A stretch of 64,000 nt of DNA from Eurosta solidaginis (taxonomy: Eukaryota > Arthropoda > Insecta > Diptera > Tephritidae): the NCBI RefSeq assembly GCF_040869045.1, contig NC_090319.1:63584779-63648778 (forward strand), given 5' to 3'. Under the pieces are notes generated by a model. It was not told where the DNA came from and did not search any database. It saw nothing but the letters and a program-made list of their open reading frames with translations. The translations under genes were made by a program, and so were the position numbers. Below are positions 35,714-46,691 of the stretch, one piece after another. Position 1 is the first letter of the stretch; every line of letters begins with the position of its first letter.

Positions 35714-36934
35714 TTAGTCATAAAAGGGGCGGTGCGACACCCATTTTCAAAAATTTTATTTTTTTCCAATTTAATGTTATAATTCAATTTAGAAAGTAAA
35801 ATTCTATTGATACAAAGCTCTTTTTCGCTAAGATATAGATTATTATTTTCGTCTGCGAGCCTTCTAAAAATCTTTCATATAAAAGTGGGCGTGGGCTTTA
35901 ACCGATCTCGTCCATTTTTTCTAGAAATATTTCCTGCTATAGGGAAAATTTTTGTACCCAATTTTATTACGATCCGTTAATTTTTATTCGAGTTATGACT
36001 CCCGAATCATAGAAAATTGCTTAGTCATAAAAGGGGCGGTGCCACACCCATTTTTTAAAATTTGAAGTTTTTTCGTATTTATTGTTATAAATACACTTGG
36101 GAAATGAAATACCAATGATATAAAGCTCTTTTTTGCAAAGATATAGCTTATTTTATTCATCCACGATCCTTTTAAAAATCTTTTATATAAAAGTGGGCGT
36201 GGTCCTTAACCGATTTCGTTAATTTTTCTTCAAAGCATTCCATATAGTAAAGGCAACCTCTCTGCCGAATTTTGTTACGATAGGTTTAACGATTTTTGAT
36301 CACAAGTGGGCAGTGCCACGCTCATTTTAAAATTTTTATCAAGTCTCAATATCAGTCCACGCGTCAAATTTCAACATTCTAGGTGTATTATTTACTAAAT
36401 AATCAGGTTTTTTGTATTTTCCAAAATGTTATATACATATATAAAAAGTGGGCGTGGTTATCATCCGATTTCGCTCTTGTTCAATACCAATCTATTCTGG
36501 GTCCAGATAAGCTCGTGTACCAAATTTGGTGAAGATATCTCAATATTTACTCAAGTTATCGTGTTAACGGATAGACGGACGGACGGACGGATACTGATGA
36601 TTTTGATATATGGAAGTCTATATCTATCTCGATTCCTTTATACCTGTACAACCAAGCGTTATCCAATCAAAGTTAATCTGTATCCAAAGCACTCTGAGTA
36701 TAAAAATGATTAGGGGTCTTCAAACGTAACTCGTTCCAATTGTACTCGGCAATGGTTAACTCGATAAATTTTCTTATGTTTAAAAGTCGTCGGGGAAGAG
36801 GAGAAGGTCACGGTTATGAATATAAGGCAAGGCAGGAAAAGGAAAGTAAACGAAACAAAAAAAGTAGTAAAAGAAATGGAAAGACTAGAGTCCAAACCGA
36901 AGCCAAAACCCTACTCCGAAAGAGTACAGGACGA

Positions 36935-36990
36935 CGAGTTATCAATCTGTTCTCGAAGCGTTTACGTTTTGTTATAGGTGTTCTATCGAC
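36935..36990 (+). repeat. TATCGA 11-bp array, left part
   Basis: atcaatctgtt ctcgaagcgtt tacgttttgtt ataggtgttct atcgacgaggt keeps 11-bp steps. It is separated from the main array by a LINE. Confidence 0.6.
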
Positions 36991-36997
36991 GAGGTAT

Positions 36998-37981
36998 GGT
37001 TGGTTGGTTGCTGTGCTGCCCGGTCGGAAAAACCGGATTCAAGTAGCGCTCTATGCGCCATTTTGATGCACACTCTCCTGGAATAAATTGCAGAATGTGC
37101 CCTGCACGTTTACTAACCATATGTTTAGTCCAATAAACCTTCTGATGTCCTCCATAGAGCATTTTTAATACCGCCCATAGGTCGGGCAGCACAAACCTGC
37201 CTACAGTTCGGAGCCTCGTATTCGCCAGGGCTGGACACACGTAGAGGAAATGTGTGACAGTCTCCTTACAACCGCCCACACTAAAGCGTCTACACCTGCG
37301 ATTAAAGGGTATTTAATGGTGAATGTGATCCTATATATATTTTTTTCCAGTAGAGACACTGTTCATCTCTGGTTCTAGTCAGGCCAGCTTCGTTTAGTGA
37401 TTTTGCAGGTATCCGCAGAGTACCAATTAAACATGCTGTGTTCTTGCGATTTTTTAAAAATTGCACTCTTTATTTCTGAAAGTAGGCAGTGCAACGTGAT
37501 TGCATCAGAGGTGTCTAACTATGCACCGGCCTTTGACAGTTCATCTGCCCTTTTCTTGCCGTCAATGTTCTTCTGACAGGGCACCCAAGTGAGCGTGATG
37601 AGCGCAAGGTTTGCTACTTCACGTATCAGCCTCTCACAGTTTTCGACGGCCTTAGGGGACGTATATGGTCAATTTTTGACCCGTCGGTGTAGAGTAAAGT
37701 TACGACCTCTTTGTAAACTTTGTCGGATTGGATTAGACCTAAAAGTTCTTGTTACCTTGCGCATCCTGCCGGCGGTATCTTTTTTACTTTCTTCTTGTTG
37801 TATCGTTTGTCAAGTGCTGCCCATCACAGGAACGTTCCGTGCGCAAGGCTGGGTCTTATGACCGATGTATAGAGCATGGGTCTCCAAAAATTGCCTTGGC
37901 CTTAGGCCCCAGTTCCTGCTAAATATTCTCTTACACGAGTGCTATGCAATATATGCCCTCTCTACTCTTCTCGCAATATTT
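36998..37981 (-). mobile_element. 5'-truncated LINE inserted in the 11-bp array
   Basis: Target duplication GACGAGGTAT/GACAAGGTAT (36988-36997, 37982-37991). On the minus strand: LYTDGSKI of RNase H near 37690, a LGCPV...KGQMN RNase H tail, then a Cys-His zinc tail (GGCKETVTHFLYVCPALA) near 37250, ending in (AACC)n. Stops present. Confidence 0.75.
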
Positions 37982-37991
37982 GACAAGGTAT

Positions 37992-39005
37992 AGATGAGTT
38001 ATCGATTTGTTATCGAATTGCTGTAACTGTGCTGTCGGTAACAAAGATTATCTATCAATTTTTATCGACGAGCTATCGACAAGTTATCGGATTTATATCA
38101 AAAATTTCCCGATTTGTTTTCGAAAACTTACTGATTTTTTGTCGAAATGTTATATGCATACATACATATTTTTTATCAAAAGCTATCGATTTCATATAGG
38201 AAATTTATTGGTTTGGTAATGAAAAGTTAGGGAGTGCTACCAATTTGTTATAAGCTTGTTAGCGATCTGTTATCGAAAAGTAATCAATTGTTTATTAAAA
38301 ATTTATCGCTTTGATATCAAAACATTATCGATTACTCATGTAAAATATATCGAATTGTAGCCGGAGTGTTACGAATTGATTATCCGCAAATCAAAGAACT
38401 TTCAATTTAATATCGAAATATTTTCGATTTGTTATCGAAAAGTTATAGATTATTTGTTGAAGAGTTGTAGATGTGTAATCAAAACAAATATTGCTTCGAC
38501 ATCGAAAAGTTATCAACTTGTTATCGCCATGTTATCGGCATGTTATTGCCGACAAGTTATCGAGTTATTTTCGATTGGATATAGAAAAGTTATGAAAGTC
38601 TAATAAAAAAATTATCGATTTTTTATCAAAAGCTTATCTATTTGCCATATACATAAATGTTATCGATATGAAATCGAAAATGTATCAATTGAATATGGAG
38701 CATTAGCGATTTGTTTTCTTATTGTTTCCAATTTGTCGATTATTTAGTGAAAATGTATAGATATGCTATCGAAAAGTTATAGACTTGTTATCGGAGTGTT
38801 ACTTATTTATTATCGGGAAGTTATCGATTGTTTATAAAAAATTATGAAGTGTTTATCGAAAAGTTAGGTAATTGTTATCAAAAACTTATCGGTTTGTTAT
38901 CAAAAAGGTGTCGATTGAATATCGAAATGTTATCGATTTCTTATCGGAGTGCTACAAATTTTATAGCACACCCCATCGACGACTCTTCGGTTTGTTATGA
39001 AACAG
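37992..39005 (+). repeat. Main TATCGA array, 11-bp period (~1 kb)
   Basis: Long runs fall in an exact 11-bp register, for example from ~38272: atcgaaaagta atcaattgttt attaaaaattt atcgctttgat atcaaaacatt atcgattactc. The consensus is ATCGAAAAGTT alternating with ATCGATTTGTT. Copies are degenerate, about 90 units. Because 11 is not a multiple of 3, short frames cycle through all phases. Confidence 0.85.
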
Positions 39006-40355
39006 TTACCGAAAGAAAATTCAATAAAAACTCAATGACATAACTGTCACCACAATGCAAAACCGTTGAAGCTTTTCTCAAATAGCCCAAATAGAATTAA
39101 AAATGAAATATTTATATAGTTTTTGATAAAAGTAGATAATAAATTACGAGTTCCAAACGCCAAACGCATTTTCATGATACCAAATTTTTTGCAAGAATAT
39201 AATAACCTGCTAAAACCATTTGACAAAATCAAAAGCTAACCAAATTCAAACAATTGTTGAATTACTTTCAATTGTTCTCAAAGCTGAAAGGGGCATTTCA
39301 AGACCATCGAAAGCAGGCATGGTAATAGACGATCATATAAAATAGCAAATGTCGCTAAAAATATGCAAAAATTTTTCCTAACTTCCATACCCGCCTTCGC
39401 CTCATCAACAAGCACAAAAGTCAAACCAGAGACAAAATCTTAAATTTTGATTTTGTGACGATTCTTATTACCAACACATTCAAACCGTTCGTCCGGCCTC
39501 GTACATATATGCTAAAACTAACGCAACCTTAGATTTTGGCGAGGAAATCTTACAGTCCCGCCTATGTCTCATCTACAAAATCACAAACATAGGACGAATA
39601 ACAAAAAATCGAAGTCAGACAAAATCTTAAATTTTTATTTCGACTTGATTCCGCTTACTAACATATCCAAAATTTCTGTCTGGCCTCGTATATATAGGCC
39701 AAAACTACTATAACCTAAGAGAAAAATTTCCATTCCCGCCTACACGTTGTCCAAAAGCAAACTTCCAGAATTTATTTTTGAAACACATTGTGAAAAATCC
39801 AATCTTGCCTTGCCTTCAAAGTGTGTATGTAACAAAGAAGAATCATTAGGCAAGAAACATTTTTATATTATCAGGCACTCATAAAAATTGACACGTGTGT
39901 GAAATGTATGAAAATAGTTTTTTGGCTTTCGTACTCACACATGCCATTCCTTTTACGCATGAGACTGTACACACAAAACTTCATATTTCCATTTCTTGTC
40001 TGATATTTCGGATTTTCGAATGAGGAGAAAAAAATTTTCTTTCGCTATCACCTGACCTACAAACAAAATAACAAAAGCGAAATATTTTTGAGGTCGTTCG
40101 CACTTGCAAGCGCAATGTATTTGAAATTATGCATGGTCAGTTGATAAGGTCAGAACAGAGAATTAATAAGGTGAGAATAAGGTAATCAATGATTTGAAAC
40201 GTAAAATAGTCAAAAAGGGAAAAAATTGCCAAAAATCGGCGGAATTTTCGATGAACTTGACATTTGCACTTTGTTAGGGTAGAATTAAAAGGGCTATAAA
40301 ACTGTATACTTGAAATATTATTTCAAATTACAGAAAAAAAATCCACACTTAATAA
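39006..40355. other. Unassigned DNA with a diverged ~170-bp repeat
   Basis: 39385-39770 holds just over two diverged units, marked by cccgcc at about 39389, 39557 and 39735, with agacaaaatcttaaattttt and ggcctcgtayatata in each. The rest is AT-rich and unassigned. Confidence 0.45.
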
Positions 40356-40359
40356 ATAT

Positions 40360-41471
40360 TGTGACGAATATTAGTGACACTAAGTGATACTCACATCACT
40401 AGTCTCATGCTAAGTAAATGAAGCCACAACAACAATAAAGCCGGCAGTCACTTGTATCTACATCAATGAGCTGCAATTATTCATGTTTTAAGGTTATTAG
40501 TGGACTAACCAAAAAATTAGTATTAGTGCGTACACAAACAAAGAATATCAAACACTTATATCCACTAAAACACATTTATATAGTCATGCTTCGTAAAATG
40601 AATAACCGCTCATAAGCCACGAAGCAGTTCAGTACTCAATTGTCTTATTGAGCAAGAAAGTGAACTGTGTTATACGAAAACACTAATTTGAAATCAGTAT
40701 GACTAACAGTACAATAAAATGAATATAGTCATATCAGTCTTGTACACGAAACTAAACTGAATACAGCGCTAAAGAAAAACCGATAATAAACGAAGTATAC
40801 AGTGTATTACACACGAAACCAACATGCTACTGAGTTAAAGCGACTATGATTTCAGTTTATACTCAACAATGTCATATATGTATGGGACATATGTGTTGCG
40901 GGGCACTCGTATGTATTTTCTATTTTATGTGCTAGTCACTCATAGTATTTGTCTGTACTTGACTAAGTACACATTTAGACACAATTTTTTGGCTCATGAC
41001 TAAGTGCACTAATTTTATTAGTACTCAAAGCAGACCTCTGATCTACATAAACGAATCAATCATTATGTCGTCACATATGTACGTACACGCAGCGGAGAGA
41101 GGCACACAAACACATGCATTTATCTTATCTGAGATACTCCCAAAAGTAGTCAATCGTCTGTGAAAGAATCAGTCACATATACACGCGCATGAGCTATGCG
41201 AGAAGGTATAAAAATCGTGCATCTGTAGTTATAGCTGGTAAACAAACAGCAAATTCTAGAAATTGAAACGCCTAGAAATATGTCAACGAGGCACGACGAA
41301 TCAGTTTAATATAAGCACGCTATCTGTTGAGCAGTATAATTGTTATTGTGAAGTACTTTAATAAAGACCATTTTGCATTATTGAATAGTGGAGTTATTTA
41401 TTCAACAGTTTAGTGATTCGAACGTTAGTAGAAGGTTGCAAATAAGAGGAATACCACTAAAATCCGTTAAA
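40360..41471 (+). repeat. 5' LTR of the Ty3/gypsy element
   Basis: Begins TGTGACGAATATTAG and matches the 3' LTR and the solo LTR at 28426. A TATA-like gtataaaaatcg near 41206 and taataaag near 41361 could be its promoter and poly(A) signals. Confidence 0.75.
40464..41040. mobile_element. 577-bp hAT-like MITE in the 5' LTR
   Basis: Perfect 8-bp duplication ATCTACAT (40456-40463, 41041-41048). The 3' LTR at ~44235 has the empty site (tgtatctacataaac). Termini CAATGAGCTGC and, from the other end, CAGAGGTCTGC are weak inverted repeats of hAT style. No ORF. Confidence 0.75.
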
Positions 41472-41473
41472 AT

Positions 41474-41485
41474 TGGTGTCAGAAG
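41474..41485 (+). other. Primer-binding site, tRNA-Leu type
   Basis: TGGTGTCAGAAG directly after the 5' LTR is complementary to the 3' end of insect tRNA-Leu, the primer used by several Ty3/gypsy lineages. Confidence 0.65.
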
Positions 41486-41530
41486 AGCAATTGTTGAATA
41501 AATTCTGAAGATTTTGAATACAACAAGGAC

Positions 41531-43204
41531 ATGGCAAAGTGGAGTGAATTGAAGATCCAGCAACTGAAGAAGGAGTTGGAGAGCCGTGGATTGAAAACAA
41601 CCGGCAATAAACTGGAACTTCAGGCACGACTAGGAGAGGCTATGGAATTGGAAGGAATTAATGTGGACGAGTATGTCTTTTATCCTGATGTGGAAGAATT
41701 AACAACACAAATTGAAGAGAAAAACGAAACATCGCAGACAGTTACCAGCACAGACTTGATATTGGCGGCAATATCTGCACAAACATCGACAATAACATCA
41801 ATGTCGTCGCAAATGTCATCTCAACTGGAAGAACAGAAGACATATATGGCACCACAACTAGAAGAACAAAAGACGTATATGGTATCCCATATGGAATCCC
41901 AGGAGACACGTATAACATCCAAGATTGAAGCACAGGAGGCACGCATTTCAGAAATGTCGTCGCAAATGTCATATGAACTGGAAGAACAGAAGATATATAT
42001 GACATCTCAGTTGGATGAGCAGTTGAAAGCGCAGGAGGCCCACATATCATCGAAGCTGGAGGCCCAGGATACGAAAATTTTACAGTTTGAGAACAAAATC
42101 GAGGCTGACGTAGATGCTTTAATAGGTCGTATATAGGAGGTGGAACTAAATCGCCCAGTTGTTTCAGCAAGCAATGCGAAGGAAAAAACTCCATCTTTTG
42201 ACGGCTCTGTTCCTTTCCAGGTGTTTCAGATTCAGTTTGAGAAGACCACAGCAGTGAACAACTGGAGTGCTGAAGCTAAAGTTGCTGCACTATTCTTGGC
42301 ATTGGAAGGGCCTGCAGCGGAAATCTTACAGACTATTCCAGAGTACGAACAGAACAGCTATGAAGCATTGATGGGCGCTCTAGAGAGACGATACAGAACT
42401 GAGCATAGGAGACAGATATACCAAATGGAGTTACTGAACCGCTTCCAGAGGCCTGGTGAAACATTGCAAGAGTTTCCGTCGGATGTTGAAAGGCTGGCAC
42501 ATTTAGCGAATGCGAACGCACCTGTGGAATACACCGAAAGCGTAAAACTCCATAGCTTTATAAATGGAATACGGGATGTGGAAACGAAGCGAGCGACATA
42601 CGCAAACCCGAAACATGCATTCGCAGAAACGATATCACATGCTTTGATTCAGGAAACAGCGTCGCTTCTGTGTAAGCCAGTTTTCAAAGCACGCCGTGTG
42701 GAAGTGGAAAGGCCAGACTGGGTGAACACAATATTGGAGGCGCTGAAGGGATCACAACAAAAAAATGACGGAGTTATGAAGTGTTTCAAGTGCGGTAACC
42801 CAGGTCACATTGCTCGTCATTGCAGCACCGGTCCTGGTAGTTCCAACTTAAGTGGCAGTAAACGCAAAGCTGGAGGATATGAGCAAGAGCATGCCAGATG
42901 TAAAAATCGAGAGCTAGCTCCAGCTTGTGAATGTCCTGTGATATCTATCTCTCAAATTGAAAGAAAATCAAGCAGTCTTACCACCAGAGGCAATGTGGAT
43001 GGCAAAGAACGTGTACTGACTGTAGATACGGGCGCATCTCAATCCTTAATCCGATCTGATTTGGTCAATAGGAGAGTAAAGCCATTACCTGGAGCAAGGT
43101 TGCGTACGGTCACTGGCGAGTATAACCAAGTCCAAGGAGAAGTGATCTGTGAAGTCTTAATTGGGAAGGTTATAGTTCTACACAAATTCAGATTGTTCAT
43201 GTAG
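41531..43204 (+). pseudogene. gag-protease of the Ty3/gypsy element, with an in-frame stop
   Basis: One frame broken by TAG at 42134-42136. N-terminal ~40 residues: a SAP-like motif (LKKELESRGLKTTGNKLEL). Then a coiled, repetitive region with QMSSQLEEQKTYM-type units. After the stop: a capsid-like domain (FDGSVPFQVFQIQFE; FQRPGETLQEF), a zinc knuckle CFKCGNPGHIARHC at ~42781-42822, and a retropepsin start VDTGASQSL (~43020). The frame is lost near 43185, where the ILGVDFL protease end continues in another frame to a TGA at 43243. No GTG/ATG re-start is needed to explain the second part. Confidence 0.8.
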
Positions 43205-43251
43205 TCATATTGGGAGTGGACTTCTTAGTTGACCATGATATCTGAATCGAC

Positions 43252-43875
43252 ATGCAAAGAAGGAATATGCGCTATAAGAACCAGGATATACCACTTAACT
43301 TTAGTTTGGAGAAAGGGTTCAGCAGTAATCGAGTACTGGTGGAGAACACTCGACAAACATCACGAAAGTCAAAGGTAAAGATTGATGGATCGAATGGGCC
43401 AAATAAAACGAAATCAAAAGTACCTGCGAGGGAATCACTGGTATTGACAAAACCAAAGGAACGCACAAAAGCGAAGGAAAATATTTCCCAGAAAGAATGT
43501 GAGGATAGTTTTAAACCAGGGCGCACTACTGTTGTGAAACGTGGGAACGATACTGATTATGGGAAGCCAGTCCGTCAAGCGCAAGCTCTGCGAAGTAGTT
43601 CATTGGCCAAAGAACAGAGTGTGAGGGAACGGCCCAGGGTAATGAGTAGTAGGATGAAACACAGGTACGACAAGAACTATAATTCGGAAGGTTTCTTGGA
43701 GAGAGATTTGGTACTACTATACAACCCTCACCGGCGGAAAGGTGTTCCATCCAAATTTTGGTGCAGTTGGGAAGGCCCGTGCAGAGTTGGGAAGAGGATC
43801 AGTGATGTCTTCTACCGCATAAAAACAATTAGGAAACCACGAAATAGAAGGGTGGTTCACTTTTACCCTGCATAA
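43252..43875 (+). pseudogene. Fused protease linker and integrase C-terminal tail
   Basis: A 207-codon open frame. The first ~125 residues are lysine/serine-rich and unassigned. The last ~75 (RMKHRYDKNYNSEGF, WEGPCRVGKR, VVHFYPA) match the C-terminal chromatin-side domain of gypsy integrases. About 3 kb of pol is missing between the protease and here. Despite that, the frame is open. Confidence 0.65.
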
Positions 43876-44159
43876 AATGGGGGTAAGGCAGTGCAACTCT
43901 GCTAAACTAGCTGATCGTAACAATTTATTTTCGTAATTTCACATATTTTTAGGCGAAGAAAATTGAAATGAAGGAAATAATTGTTAATGAATTTTTATTA
44001 TCATTGACAGCGTGTTTGTGAAAATCAGCTAATACACGGGGTAGCCATTTTATGTTCTTTGCATGCACTATAAATGTTGAAAATTTTCTGGGGTAGGAGT
44101 AACTCTATTAAGGCTTTAACATTTACTAAGACAACAATTTATTTCAGAAAAAAAAACGC

Positions 44160-44711
44160 TATAAGTGATACATCACTAGTCTGATGCTAAATAAGTGAAG
44201 CCACAACAACAATAAAGCAGGCAGTCACTTGTATCTACATAAACAAATCAATTATTATGTCTACACATATGTACGTACACGCAGCGGAGGGAGGCGCACA
44301 AACACATGCATATATCTTATCTGAGGTACTCCCAAAAGTAGGCAATCGTCTGTGGAAGAATAACTCACATATACACGCGCATGGGCTATGCGAGAAACTA
44401 TAAAAATCGTGCATCTGTAGTTATAGCTAATAAATTTATAGGTGGTAAACAAATAGCAAATTCTAGAAATAGAAACGCCTAGAAATATGTCAACGAGGAA
44501 ACCAAAGAGTATAAAAGCAGCAGCTGAGGTGCAACGAATCAATTTGATTTAAGTACGCTATCTGTTGAGCAGTAGAAGTGTTATTGTGAAATACTTTAAT
44601 AAAGGCCGTTTTGCATTATTGAATAGTGGAGTTATTTATTCAACAATTTAGTGACTCGAACGTTAGTAGAAAAGGTTGCAAATAAGAGGAATACCACTAA
44701 AATTCGTTTCA
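44160..44711 (+). repeat. 3' LTR of the Ty3/gypsy element
   Basis: Matches the 5' LTR from gtgatacatcactagtct to the end (attcgtttca). The first ~20 bp are missing or replaced. It lacks the 577-bp MITE and so shows the empty site. Confidence 0.75.
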
Positions 44712-44804
44712 ATATAATTAACAAATATAATAAGCAAAGTGACTTCGACTTTTGGGCTTTTGCTTATCGAAAATTAATAATTCCATGGATTTTCCATTAA
44801 AAAA

Positions 44805-44890
44805 AAAACTTCACTGAGACTCGAACCTTAAACACCTGCAGTCTCAAGCAAATGCCAAACATGTGCGCCAAACGCACTATGCTTTTCCTG
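44805..44890 (-). repeat. tRNA-like SINE head
   Basis: The minus strand has a B-box-like GGTTCGAGTCTC and an upstream tttggcgcacatg stretch, but no cloverleaf acceptor pairing. Probably the head of a tRNA-derived SINE rather than a gene. Confidence 0.35.
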
Positions 44891-45115
44891 TTGTCTCATA
44901 TGGTACTTAGACCATATATACGTATTTGCAACGCCCGCAAGGCCATTTTCAACACTCCATTTACCATTGAAATTAAGCTTTTTTTAACTTTTTTAAAATT
45001 TCTAAATTATTTTAGTTAAATTCAAATTCATATTAAAACATAAAACATGCAAATATATTGCTACAAATAATAAAATTTAAATATAATTAATCCTACTAAA
45101 TACGTATGTATATTC

Positions 45116-45705
45116 CAGGGATGCACCTTAACGTTAAGCTAATCGTTTATCAAAAAATTTCCACCGTTTCCGTTTGAAACACTTCGAAATATTATCGATA
45201 AAGAAATTATCAAGATAAATTGTATCTCGTTTTTAACCGAAACGAAAAGCTTTCGTTAACGTTAAAAACGTTAACAAAAACGTGATACTTTATGTTTGAG
45301 TTGTGCTGGCAATGCTATAGCCATGGTGAAGCTTTAAGGTGGTAACAGCGAGCGGACATACACACAAACTCCATGTAATTTGTTTGTGTAATTCGTTGGT
45401 GGAAATGTCAAAAATACTCTGACAAATGTTCGTACTGTCAAAATGCATGAGAAAAGTTGCAATCAGCTTGGCTAATGCTTTCACCTTTAATGACTCTGCC
45501 ATCAGTCAGCTTTGCCAGCATAGTTTGAAATTAATAATCAACATAAACGATTTGATTTCGTTTTGATATGGCAGAAAACGAAACAAAATCATTTCGTTAA
45601 TTTGACGTTCTTAACGTTAATAAAAGAAACGAAATGGCTTTGTTTCGTTTATTAACATTAATTATCATAACGAAATGATATCGGTTCGTTGGTTAAGCAT
45701 GCCTG
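45116..45705. mobile_element. 590-bp hAT-like MITE
   Basis: Perfect 8-bp duplication GTATATTC (45108-45115, 45706-45713). Termini CAGGGATGC and GCATGCCTG. Inside are many aacgttaa and aacgaaa palindromic words. A further element with inverted repeats is nested at ~45303-45525. Confidence 0.8.
45303..45525. mobile_element. TIR element nested in the hAT-like MITE, related to the P-like MITE
   Basis: Imperfect inverted arms from gctggcaatgctatag to cagctttgccagc. The interior is similar to 28595-28792 (acaaactccatgtaatttg against aaaaatcccatgtactttg; aatgtcaaaa in both). Diverged; the target duplication cannot be read. Confidence 0.5.
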
Positions 45706-45713
45706 GTATATTC

Positions 45714-46690
45714 CCACAAAGAAATCATCTTAAGAGAAAATCAAAAATATTAACACCAGCTGAACCTGTTGACAGAGAATTTTCTGCTGTTAACAGGTTA
45801 ACATTGAAAATGGTTTGCGGGAGGTGAAGTGCAAGACGTGTTCGCATGCAAAAAAGTTGGAATCTAGCAAGAACTCCTCATTCTCTGGTAAAAATAGTCT
45901 ATAATCATCCTAAAGGTATGCAACACTTAAAGCTTGATACAGTAACATTTGCTTGGGTAAATGCTCTTGCACAGGGTGACACATTCCTGTTGTTATCGGT
46001 GATTTGAGTTCGTTCGAAATCGCGTCGAATATACCCAACAAGCATTTGAGCTTGAGTAGCATTAGAGCTCATGTTGATAACTAGGCATACTTCTAAAATC
46101 TCAAGAGTTTCGAAACAGTGGTTCAACTCGAGAGTGGAACTTTTTCTCTAAAAATTAATGCACATTTGTAAAATTTGTTTATAATTCCGACTATCGAGGG
46201 GACAAATTTATATGACAAATCTAGTCATATATAATTAACAATTACATGTTAAGTACGAAAAATAGATAATCCGTTATATGTTATATGTACAATTTGCCAT
46301 TCTGTAAGCTGTCTCGCGTCTCCAGCCTCACAAAAGCAATCACTAATTTGTGAGCTGGCTGGGGCAGATCACAAACATGAAAATTTCAGAAGAAGTATGA
46401 AAATTATTTGCGAAAAACGCTTTGAATAAGTTGTTTTATTCCTCAAATTAAAATAAGCATAGAAAATATTAAAAAACAGAAAATACTTCAAAAAAAACAT
46501 CGAACTCTATGTGGCGCCACTGAGATTCGAACCTACACACTTTGGGATTTTCTATACAAAATTGTGAACGGCGTCTTGGCAAGCTCAGCCACAATACCAC
46601 CCATCATTATGTCGATTTGAGTGCTGTTGGGTAGAGAATTAAAACGCCTAACACTAGGCAACGTAGCGAGCACATAGCGTATTACTTTTA
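45714..46690. other. Unassigned DNA with a tRNA-like fragment
   Basis: 46505-46605 (minus) has ttgtggctgagcttgcc and ggttcgaatctc, which resemble the A and B boxes of a class-II tRNA but without acceptor-stem pairing. Likely SINE-derived. The rest is unassigned. Confidence 0.35.
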
Positions 46691-46691
46691 T

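Larger units (their letters stand above)
34509..36706 (-). mobile_element. Helentron, type B copy 3 with two nested MITEs
   Basis: On the plus strand it opens with aacaag-taa, is interrupted at once by a 584-bp element, then has ctaagttcgggtgtaaccgaac (the complement of the 3' hairpin). It ends in aagtctatatctatctcgat and actctgagtataaa, the complement of the 5' end. The middle has three ~280-bp units with aaagtgggcgtggtcc. Confidence 0.75.
40360..44711 (+). mobile_element. Ty3/gypsy-type LTR retrotransposon, pol-deleted
   Basis: ATAT duplication at 40356-40359 and 44712-44715. The 5' LTR is ~40360-41471 (enlarged by a 577-bp insertion) and the 3' LTR is ~44160-44711. A primer-binding site matches the tRNA-Leu 3' end. 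Gag with a SAP-like N-terminus, capsid-like region and CCHC knuckle; a retropepsin with DTGAS; then directly the C-terminal integrase tail. Reverse transcriptase, RNase H and the integrase core are absent. No envelope ORF. The 5' part of the 3' LTR is replaced by unrelated sequence (~43890-44160). Confidence 0.88.

Noticed and set aside
37992..39005. Several short plus-strand genes with repeated SYRFVI-like words
   Set aside because: They arise from the 11-bp satellite read in rotating frames.
42140..43204. A separate second gag gene with its own start
   Set aside because: It is in the same frame as the upstream part, separated only by one TAG, and the apparent start is a GTG. One interrupted frame is simpler.
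46505..46605. A functional tRNA gene on the minus strand
   Set aside because: A- and B-box-like words are present, but the acceptor stem does not pair and the length is irregular; SINE-derived is more likely.
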